Assembly: GCF_029960785.1 (NCBI RefSeq)
Contig: NZ_JASBQE010000100.1
Coordinates: 1-43,369, forward strand
Direction: 5' to 3'
From: Polyangium sp. 15x6
Lineage (GTDB): Bacteria; Myxococcota_A; Polyangia; Polyangiales; Polyangiaceae
DNA: 43,369 nt
Made by a program: the position numbers and the translations under genes. Each line of letters starts with the position of its first letter. The stretch's first letter is position 1. The notes under the pieces were generated by a model. It ran no database searches. It was given only the letters and a program-made list of their open reading frames with translations, and was not told the DNA's origin. Positions 6,386-14,040 of the stretch are shown piece after piece.

Positions 6386-9101
6386 GGCTCTCCTTGCTGC
6401 CCGGCTTGATCACGGCGCGCGGCGCGCTCGGATCCACGGTGGCGAGCGCGCCTGCGCTGCCCTTCGGCGAGACGCGGACCTGCGTGACGAGGGCATCGTA
6501 AAAGCTCGTCTTGTCGTCGCCGACGGCGCGCAGGAGGTCGGCGCGGAAGAGGTTCGCGCCCTTGAAATCGGCGCGACCGAGCTTGGCCTTGAGGAAGATC
6601 GCGCCCTCGAGGTTCGCCGCGACGAGGCTCGCGCCCGTCAGATCGGCGCGCATGAACAGCGCGTTCTTGGCGACGGCGCGGTAGAGCTTTGCTTCCCGCA
6701 AGACGCACTTCGAGAGGTCGGAGGACGAGAGCGTCGCGCCGCTGAAATCCGCGTGGCTGAAGTCGGCCTCGCGCAGCGTCGCCGCGGCGATCGTCGCGCC
6801 CGTGAAGTCGGCGCCGACGAAGGTGCAGGGCTCGGCGAGCCGCATCCCGCAGAGGTTCGCCTGCAAGAACGACGCGCCGTCGAGCGTGCACCGCACGAGC
6901 GAGGCGTGCTCGAGCGTCGCGTTCGCGAAGTTCGCGTTCCTGAGGTCGACCTCGACGAGCATCGCGTGCACGAACGTCGACGCCCGCAGATCACAGCCGC
7001 GGAGAAGGTTGCCCTTCATGATGCACTTATCGAAGCGCGCCCCCGCGAGGGCCGCTCCATCGAGCAGAACGTCGGAGAGGTCGGCGAGCTCGAACACGAC
7101 GTCGCGGAACGACGCGCCCGTCAGATCGGCCTTGCCGAGGATCGCGCCGCGCAGCGTGACCCCGTCGAGCTTCGCGTTCTTGCCGTTCGAGGCGCCGAGG
7201 TTCGCCTCCGTGAGATCGGCGCCCGTGAGATCGGCGCCCACGAACGCGGCCCCTGCGAGCACCACGCGCGCGAGCTTCGCGCCCGAAAGGTTGGACCCCG
7301 AAAGATCGGCGTTCTCCAGGAACGCCTCCGTGAGGTCCACGCCGCGGAGATCCATCTCGGAGAGATCGGCCCCCGAGAGGTCGATCCGCGCGAGGCTCCG
7401 GCCCTCCGCGTGCGCGGCCGCGACGCGCCTGCGCAGCTCGCTGCGCGCGGGCTCTTCGAGGCGAGCGGGGCGGTACTCGGCGAGGTGGGCTCCGTCGCGA
7501 TACGCGTTCCGCGCCTCTTCCTCGGTCTTCCGGAGCTTCTGCTCCGTGGCTGGATCCGCGAGCGCCGCGTCGAGATCGGGCGTCGCGACGTTCGCGTTGT
7601 GGCAGAGCGTCTGGATGTCGCGCAGGCGCTCGAGCTCCTTGTCCGCGGAGAACTTCGGCGGCCCGGCGGCCTCCTTCTTCATCCGCTGGACCTCGGCGTC
7701 GTAGTCGAGGCCCGCCGCGGCGTAGCGCTTGCGCGCGTCGCCGAGCGCCTTCTCGTGCGCCGCGTCCATCTTGCGTTGCGCCTCCGCGAGATCCCGCTCC
7801 GAGCGCTCCACGAAGTCCGGAAGGTCCCCGAACGAGGGCCCGTCCACGGGCTTCGGCCCCTCCACGACCGGCACGAGATCCGGATCTCCGCCGGCCTCCA
7901 CGATGGCCGCGCGTGTCTTCTCGGCCTCGCGCCGCGCACGCTCCGCGAGGTTTTTCTGGAGCAGGTTCTCCGAGCGCGTGAGATCGAACATCGCGTCGAT
8001 CTCCCCGCCCCCCGAGGCCTTGCCGCCCGCGTCGGGCGGCAGGAGATCGCCGTCGCGGAACACCTCGGAGGCCTCGCGTTTCGGATCGAGCCTGCGCGCG
8101 AGCACGGCGCGGTAGTGCTCGATCGGCCGGGGCGCCGCGCGATCGTCGGCGGCGACGAGCAGGTGCAGGATGTCGTCGGCGTCGTCCTCGGCGATGGCCC
8201 AGAGCCCGCGGAAGGAGAGCGCCACGCGCTCGTGGTGCGGGAAGAGCTGCACCGTGTCGAGATGCAGCGGGATCTCGCGGAACACGTCGCCCTCGGCCAT
8301 CCGTTGGGTCACAAAACATCGACCGATGACGCCCGGCAATCGCCCCTCGATCCGAGGTTTGTCGGGGTGCATGTTCTCGACGAGGATCTCCTCGACGCCC
8401 TCGAAATAGCCGGCCGCGAGCTTCTGATCGTTCGGCGCGGCGTTCCACATGGAGAGGTCCATGTCCTTCGCCAGGCCCGGCAGCTCCTCCCGCATCCACT
8501 TCGTGTCGTAGGTGCCGATCTTCGGCCACCGCTGGGCCCAGAGCAGATCGTAAGGCCCGAAGCCCGCCGGCGGCGGCCTATCGGAGGTGCCCTTGATGAG
8601 CTTGTCCGGCAGCTCGATGTTCGGCAGCCGGTGCACCGCGCGCCCGTCTTCCTTCGTCGGCGCAAACCCCACGCCGATCGGGTTCTGGGGAAACCCTTCG
8701 CCGCCGAAGGACCGGTCGTAGCGGATGGGCATCTCGGTGAAGAGCTCGGGATCACTCGGCGTGCCATCGCGCCGGAAAACCCGATCGCCGATGACGTAGA
8801 GCGTCTTGTCGATCGGGCCGACCTTCACCCGCACCGAGGCGGCGGGCCGCGGGACGCGGCCCTGCGTGTAGCAGCGGCCGTGGACGAGCACCTCGCCGCG
8901 CTGCTTGGGCATGCACTCGTCGATCACCGCCTCCTTGCCGAGCTCCGCGGCCGCGAGGCGCCAGAGCTCGACCTCGGAGAGGAGGTTTCGCGCGGGGCCG
9001 AGTTCGCAGAACACGAAGATCGTCGGGACGAAGTAGTGCTTGCGATCGAGCTCGAACGTCCGCGTCAGGACGCCGAGCTTCATGGGCTTGATCGTCTTCA
9101 A
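6378..9101 (-). CDS. DUF2169 plus pentapeptide-repeat fusion protein
   Basis: A 907-residue two-domain protein. Residues about 1-300 are DUF2169: MKLGVLTRTFELDRKHYFVP, IRYDRSFGGEGFPQNPIGVG, PAGFGPYDLLWAQRWP and VENMHPDKPRIEGRLPG. Residues about 390-565 are charged and rich in Ala, Glu and Arg, likely coiled coil. Residues about 568-855 are pentapeptide repeats (LSGADLSEMDLRGVDL). A Pro/Lys tail ends the protein. The start chosen is TTG 9101, giving MKTIKPMKLG, which fits the usual DUF2169 N-terminus; ATG 9083 is the alternative. It begins 7 nt after the stop of vgrG1 and overlaps the next gene by 8 nt. The adaptor domain covalently joined to a beta-helix suggests the repeat half is delivered or displayed on the spike, which is inference. 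Confidence 0.9.
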   Translation of the reverse strand: MKTIKPMKLGVLTRTFELDRKHYFVPTIFVFCELGPARNLLSEVELWRLAAAELGKEAVIDECMPKQRGEVLVHGRCYTQGRVPRPAASVRVKVGPIDKTLYVIGDRVFRRDGTPSDPELFTEMPIRYDRSFGGEGFPQNPIGVGFAPTKEDGRAVHRLPNIELPDKLIKGTSDRPPPAGFGPYDLLWAQRWPKIGTYDTKWMREELPGLAKDMDLSMWNAAPNDQKLAAGYFEGVEEILVENMHPDKPRIEGRLPGVIGRCFVTQRMAEGDVFREIPLHLDTVQLFPHHERVALSFRGLWAIAEDDADDILHLLVAADDRAAPRPIEHYRAVLARRLDPKREASEVFRDGDLLPPDAGGKASGGGEIDAMFDLTRSENLLQKNLAERARREAEKTRAAIVEAGGDPDLVPVVEGPKPVDGPSFGDLPDFVERSERDLAEAQRKMDAAHEKALGDARKRYAAAGLDYDAEVQRMKKEAAGPPKFSADKELERLRDIQTLCHNANVATPDLDAALADPATEQKLRKTEEEARNAYRDGAHLAEYRPARLEEPARSELRRRVAAAHAEGRSLARIDLSGADLSEMDLRGVDLTEAFLENADLSGSNLSGAKLARVVLAGAAFVGADLTGADLTEANLGASNGKNAKLDGVTLRGAILGKADLTGASFRDVVFELADLSDVLLDGAALAGARFDKCIMKGNLLRGCDLRASTFVHAMLVEVDLRNANFANATLEHASLVRCTLDGASFLQANLCGMRLAEPCTFVGADFTGATIAAATLREADFSHADFSGATLSSSDLSKCVLREAKLYRAVAKNALFMRADLTGASLVAANLEGAIFLKAKLGRADFKGANLFRADLLRAVGDDKTSFYDALVTQVRVSPKGSAGALATVDPSAPRAVIKPGSKESRG

Positions 9102-9108
9102 GATGCCG

Positions 9109-11547
9109 TCACGTGAACGTATGCACGCCCGAGGGGTGGATGAGGACGCCGATCGCCACGAGCTTCACCCCGTCCTCGTCGAGCTTCGCGCCCGCGGCCG
9201 TGGACTTGAGGCCCGTCGTGCGGAGGTTCAGGCCCGTGAACGAGATGGCCGTGCCCTTCGCGGAGGCCGTGAGCGCGCCGTAACTCGAGGACTTGCCCGT
9301 CGCCGCTGCTTTGAACACGAACATGTTGAGCTTCACCCCGACGAGGTGCAGCTTGATCAGCATGTTGATGTCGAGGCTCGACGCCTGGTGGGTGATCGGG
9401 CCCGCCGCGACGTGGATGGTCGCCGCGCCGACGTCCACGGTCTCCGAGCCGCCGATCTCCGTGTCGTAGTTCCCGCCGACGAGCTCACCGAGCACGGCCC
9501 CCGCGTGGATGGTCCGCGCGCCGGCGATGTCCGTCGTCTGGTTGCCGCCGTAGTCCTGAAGAACGATCGCCCCGACGGTCTGATCACGCGTCGCGCCGTA
9601 CGTCTCGGTCCAGTCGGCCGCGATGCTCGTCGTCCGCGTCGCGCCGTACGTCTCGCCCACGTCGCCGGAGACGCTCTCTTTCAGCGAGCCGCCGACGATG
9701 TTCGCGTGGCTCGCGCCCGTCTGCCGCGCCTCGTTGCCGCCGATGATCACGAGCCGACTGCCGCCGATCATGCGGATCTGGTTCGCCCCGATGGTCTCGG
9801 TCTGGTTTGCGCCGACGTTGAGCGTGTCGTTCGCGCCGATCTGGATGGTCTGGTTGCCCCCGATCTCCTCGGTGTTGTTGGCCCCCACGGTCATGAGCGC
9901 GTCGGCGCCGACGTTCTCCACGCGCTCGCTCCCGACGTTCGTGACCATGTCCTTGCCGGCGTTCGTGTAGATGCGCTCGCTGCCGGCCGTGTCCTCGAAC
10001 GAGATCTCGTTGCGCACGCCTCCGCCGGGCGTCGAGAGCGACCACATCGTGCTGTGCGTCGGGTTCGTCTGCGCGGGGCGGTTCTTGCCGTTGTAGACGC
10101 GGCCCGTGACGAAGGGGCGATCGGGATCGCCGTCCTCGAACTCGACGATGACCTCGCTCCCGACCCGCGGGTGCCAGAGGCCGCCCTGGCCGCCGCGCGC
10201 GAACGGCTCGCTCACGCGGACCCACTTGCTCGAAGGCTCCTTGGCGAGCCGTTTTTCCTCCGTGTCCCAATGAAATCGGAGCCGCACGCACCCGATCGAT
10301 CGCGGGCCCCCGAGGTTCACCTCGGCCCCGCGCGCGCTCGGCTCCGCCGTCACGAAGGCGGTTTGCGATCCGAGGATCCGAGGCTTGCGTGTCCTTCGCG
10401 CGGGGCGGTAGCGGCTCTCGGAGACGTCACTCCCGCGGCCGCGGCAAGCGCACTCGATCTCGACGCGGAACGGCTCCGCCGGGGCGCCGCCCGCATCGAC
10501 CGAGAGCACGCCTTGCTGATGGCCGACGGCACGCAGGCGCGTGACGAGGTACTCGCCCTCGTACCGGGCCTTGGGGTGCTCCAGCGTGAAGATCGATCCG
10601 GCCGAGAGCACGCGCGTCACCCCCTCGCCGACGGCGAAGGAAGCCTCGGTGTGCAGTTCGTCGAGCCTCGCCTCCGCGAGGGACGCTCCGAGCTCGGCGC
10701 TCTCGAACGAGCCGCCGTGGAAGGCGTACACGGACAAATCCTGCGAAACGCCCGAGAGCGCGTCCACGTCGAGCGCGGGCTTCTCCCAGCTATACGCCCC
10801 GAGGTGAACCTTGGTCTCACGCAACCGCGCGCCGAGGCGGAACGTGCCGATCGCGCGGCCGGGTTTGCCCGGACCGAACACGTCGTCGCCCGGGATGCGC
10901 GATCGGCCGAAATCCTTGTCCGAGAGCACGAGCAGGCTCGCGTCGTCGGTGTGCTCGAAGTGGTAGCTGATCCCCTCTTCTTCGAGCAGCCGCGCCACGA
11001 AATCGAGATCGCTCTCGTTGTACTGGACCACGTACGGCCGCGCCTTCGGATCGTCGAGCCGGCTGCCCTTGATCCGGAACGTGAAGCGCTCGGCCGCGGC
11101 CGTGAACGCAGGCGGGCCAACCGGCGGATCGAGCGAGGCGCCCGAGGCGAGCGTCATCCCCGCGTCGGTGCGGAGCACGCTCTCGAGGATCTGCCGGAGC
11201 GTCTTGTCGAGGAAGATGCGGCTCCGCGTGCGGTATCGCGCGCGCGCGAGCGGCGGCTCGAGGACCACGCGGTAGACCGAGCCCTCGGGGACGGTGGTGA
11301 GGTCCTCGGCCTCGGTGACGACGCCGTGCACGACCTTCCACGCGGGCGTCGAGGCCGTCGCGATCCAGAGGCTCGCGCGCTTGCCGATCATGGCTTCGGG
11401 ATCGAGATCGACCTCCTTCGCGAGGAGATGGACCTCGTAGCGGAAGAGGCGGCTCATCCCCTCCTCGCCCTCGAAGCGCGCGACACGCAAGGGCTCCGGG
11501 GCCTCGGCCTCGTCCTCCCACGCAAACACGAAATCGTCGGTGTTCAT
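9109..11547 (-). CDS. vgrG: Type VI secretion tip protein VgrG (copy 1)
   Basis: An 812-residue full-length VgrG. Residues about 1-380 are the gp27-like region (VARFEGEEGMSRLFRYEVHL, then YNESDLDFVARLLEEEGISY, the typical VgrG signature). Residues about 395-495 are the gp5 OB domain (SKWVRVSEPFARGG, WHPRVGSEVIVEFEDGDPDR, GRVYNGKNRP). Residues about 530-710 are an eight-residue repeat of the form xxTxxVGAN, which builds the trimeric beta-helix needle. The last 100 residues are unlike those of the two sister copies (SSLDINMLIKLHLVGVKLNMF onward in strand-like Gly-rich segments) and show no enzyme motif I recognise. ATG 11547 is preceded by GAGGA. It is the third vgrG in the operon, 28 nt after vgrG2, and next to the DUF2169 fusion. 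Confidence 0.96.
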   Translation of the reverse strand: MNTDDFVFAWEDEAEAPEPLRVARFEGEEGMSRLFRYEVHLLAKEVDLDPEAMIGKRASLWIATASTPAWKVVHGVVTEAEDLTTVPEGSVYRVVLEPPLARARYRTRSRIFLDKTLRQILESVLRTDAGMTLASGASLDPPVGPPAFTAAAERFTFRIKGSRLDDPKARPYVVQYNESDLDFVARLLEEEGISYHFEHTDDASLLVLSDKDFGRSRIPGDDVFGPGKPGRAIGTFRLGARLRETKVHLGAYSWEKPALDVDALSGVSQDLSVYAFHGGSFESAELGASLAEARLDELHTEASFAVGEGVTRVLSAGSIFTLEHPKARYEGEYLVTRLRAVGHQQGVLSVDAGGAPAEPFRVEIECACRGRGSDVSESRYRPARRTRKPRILGSQTAFVTAEPSARGAEVNLGGPRSIGCVRLRFHWDTEEKRLAKEPSSKWVRVSEPFARGGQGGLWHPRVGSEVIVEFEDGDPDRPFVTGRVYNGKNRPAQTNPTHSTMWSLSTPGGGVRNEISFEDTAGSERIYTNAGKDMVTNVGSERVENVGADALMTVGANNTEEIGGNQTIQIGANDTLNVGANQTETIGANQIRMIGGSRLVIIGGNEARQTGASHANIVGGSLKESVSGDVGETYGATRTTSIAADWTETYGATRDQTVGAIVLQDYGGNQTTDIAGARTIHAGAVLGELVGGNYDTEIGGSETVDVGAATIHVAAGPITHQASSLDINMLIKLHLVGVKLNMFVFKAAATGKSSSYGALTASAKGTAISFTGLNLRTTGLKSTAAGAKLDEDGVKLVAIGVLIHPSGVHTFT

Positions 11548-11575
11548 CGGTGTCCTCGTGCCAGCGCGAGCGCCC

Positions 11576-14026
11576 TCAAAGCTTGATGATGAGCCCGACC
11601 CTCGTCTTGACCCCGTTGTTCTGCATGTGCCCTCCGTCGACGCGCGTGAGCAGGCCGAAGAAGTCCACGTCCGCGCCGACGAACTCCACGTTGAGCCCGG
11701 CGGCCGCGGCGCTCACGCCCATCGTCGACGACGAGTACCCCGTGGCGCCGAGCGCGATCCCGCCGATGGTCACGTCGAGGCCCGTGATCGTGTACTTGGC
11801 GACGTCGACGTCGCTCCGGTTCGCGTCGAGCGCCTTGTACCGAGGCGCGAGGTAGATCGCGCCGCCGCCCGTCGTGAGCGTGTGGTCGGCGGCGACCTTC
11901 GTCGTCACCGAACCTGCCACGATGCGGATCGAAGCGGCGGAGACCGTCGTGTCGAGGCTCGCGCACGAGAGATCACGGTTGCCCCCGACCATCTTGAGGT
12001 GCGCCGCTCCGAACGACTGCGTGTGCGCGCCCGTGATCGTCGTGGTCCGGTTCCCGCCCACGCTCTCCGTCTCCGACGCGGCGACGCTCGTCGTCAGCGT
12101 GCCGCCGATCTCTTCGGTCACGCCGCCGCCGACGAGCTCGCTGTGCGCGGCGGCGATCGTGATCGTCTGATCCGCGCCGACGAAGTGCCCCTCGTTTCCG
12201 CCGATCACCGTCATCGCGTTCGCGCCGATCGTCGTCGACACGTTCCCCCCGATGAGGGCCGTGTCGTTGCCGGCCACCGTGACCGTCTCGTCGCCGCCGA
12301 TCGTCACGGAGCAGTTCGCGCCGATGGTCTCGGTGTCGTTCGCGCCGACCTTCATCGCGCTGTTCGCGCCCACGGTCTCCGTGCGCTCGTTGCCGACGTC
12401 GGTCTCCATGTCCTTGCCGGCGTTCGTGTAGATGCGCTCGGCGCCCGAGGTGTCGTCGAACGTGATCTCGTTGTGCACGGCGCCGCCGGGGCTCGCGTTC
12501 GACTTCAGCGTGCTCACCGTGGGCGCGCCGCCGTGGTACGGCCGGTTCTTGCCGTTGTAGACGCGGCCGACGACGAGGGGGCGATCGGGATCTCCCTCCT
12601 CGAAATCGACGATGACCTCCGTGCCCACGCGCGGGTGCCATACGCCGCCCATGCCGCTGCCCGCGAAGGGCTCGCTCACGCGCACCCAGGCGCTCGACGG
12701 CTCCTTCGCGAGCCGCGCCTCGTCCGTGTCCCAGTGGAACCGGAGGCGCACGCAGCCGATCTGCGCGCCCGCCGGGCCGCCGATGTGGATCTCCGCGCCC
12801 GACGACGACGGATCCGCGGTCACGATGGCCGTTTGTGTACCAACGATCCGTGGCCTCGGCGTGACGCGCGGCGGGCGGAACCCACTCTCCTCGATCGAGG
12901 TCCCCTGCCCGCGCCGCGCGCATTCGAACCGCGCAAGGAAAGGCTCGCTCGCGCCGCCGTCCGCGCCGCTCGGCAGCACGCCCGCTTGCTCGGCCACGAC
13001 CTCGAGCGAGGTCACGAGGTACTCGCCTTCGAGGCGCGGCTTCTTGTGTTCGAGCTTGAAGATCGTCCCGGCGCCGAGGACCCGCAGGTGCCCCTCGCCC
13101 CGCGCGAACCGTGCCTCGGTCCTGTGCCGTTCGAGCCGCGCCTTCGCGAGCGGCTTTCCCTGGCTCGATTCGTCGGGATAACCGCCCGGATACACCACCT
13201 CGAAGAGGTCCGCGTCCTTGCCGCCGGCCCACGCGGCCATCTCGAGGCCCGGCTGCTTCCAGTTGTACTCGCCGAGCGAGACCGCCTCGGGCCGCATCCT
13301 GCCGCCCGTGAAGACCCCGCGGATCTCGCGCCCGTCGATGCCGATGCCGACGAGGTCCGGCAAAAGGCGCGGGCGGCCCGCGTCGCCGTCCGAGAACACG
13401 AGCAGGCTCGTCTCCGCGCCGTTCTCGACGTGGTAGGTGATCCCTTCCTCCTCGAGCAGGCGCGAGACGAACGCAAAATCGCTCTCGTTGTACTGCACGA
13501 CGAACGGCCGAACGCGCCGGTTGTCGAGCCGCGAGGTGTCCTCGACGCGCCACGCGAATGCTTCCTTCGCGGGCGCGAAGCCGGCGTCGCCGAGATCGGG
13601 CGCGGGCGCCTCGGCGCCCGCCTCGCGGACGAGCGGATCGCCGAGGAGCACGGCCGAGACGATCTCGCGCAGCGTCCTGTCGAGGAAGATCCTGCACCGC
13701 CGTCGATGCAGCGCGCGCGCGAACGGCGGCGCGAGGACGACACGCAGCGTGCGTCCCTCGGGCAGCCGCGAGATCTCCTCGGCCTCCACGACGATGCCGT
13801 GCACGGTCTTGAAGACAGGCGCCGAGAGCGTCGCGATCCGCAGCGTCGCTCGTTTGCCCACGAGCGCCGGAACCGCGATGGTCCCGGCTGGATCGAGCAG
13901 GAGGATCTCGTAGCGGTAGAGCGACGAGAGCGCCTCGGTCCCGCGAAACCGCGCGACCCGCAGGGAGGCCCAGGGGTCGGCCCCGATGGCCTCTTCACAA
14001 GCGAACGTGTAGTCGAAGCTCGGCAT
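11576..14026 (-). CDS. vgrG: Type VI secretion tip protein VgrG (copy 2)
   Basis: An 816-residue full-length VgrG. It has the gp27-like region with YNESDFAFVSRLLEEEGITY, the OB domain near residues 400-500 (AWVRVSEPFAGSG, WHPRVGTEVIVDFEEGDPDR, GRVYNGKNRPY) and an octad needle repeat at about 535-710 (MKVGANDTETIGAN). The C-terminal tail after about 715 is specific to this copy (LDVTIGGIALGATGYSSSTM, then a VEFVGADVDFFGLL segment). The open frame continues upstream to 14128, but ATG 14026 is preceded by AGAGG with 5-nt spacing and gives the MPSFDYTFACEEA start that aligns with the sister proteins. It begins 14 nt after vgrG3. No toxin motif is visible in the tail. Confidence 0.96.
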   Translation of the reverse strand: MPSFDYTFACEEAIGADPWASLRVARFRGTEALSSLYRYEILLLDPAGTIAVPALVGKRATLRIATLSAPVFKTVHGIVVEAEEISRLPEGRTLRVVLAPPFARALHRRRCRIFLDRTLREIVSAVLLGDPLVREAGAEAPAPDLGDAGFAPAKEAFAWRVEDTSRLDNRRVRPFVVQYNESDFAFVSRLLEEEGITYHVENGAETSLLVFSDGDAGRPRLLPDLVGIGIDGREIRGVFTGGRMRPEAVSLGEYNWKQPGLEMAAWAGGKDADLFEVVYPGGYPDESSQGKPLAKARLERHRTEARFARGEGHLRVLGAGTIFKLEHKKPRLEGEYLVTSLEVVAEQAGVLPSGADGGASEPFLARFECARRGQGTSIEESGFRPPRVTPRPRIVGTQTAIVTADPSSSGAEIHIGGPAGAQIGCVRLRFHWDTDEARLAKEPSSAWVRVSEPFAGSGMGGVWHPRVGTEVIVDFEEGDPDRPLVVGRVYNGKNRPYHGGAPTVSTLKSNASPGGAVHNEITFDDTSGAERIYTNAGKDMETDVGNERTETVGANSAMKVGANDTETIGANCSVTIGGDETVTVAGNDTALIGGNVSTTIGANAMTVIGGNEGHFVGADQTITIAAAHSELVGGGVTEEIGGTLTTSVAASETESVGGNRTTTITGAHTQSFGAAHLKMVGGNRDLSCASLDTTVSAASIRIVAGSVTTKVAADHTLTTGGGAIYLAPRYKALDANRSDVDVAKYTITGLDVTIGGIALGATGYSSSTMGVSAAAAGLNVEFVGADVDFFGLLTRVDGGHMQNNGVKTRVGLIIKL

Positions 14027-14040
14027 ACGTCCTCTTGGTC

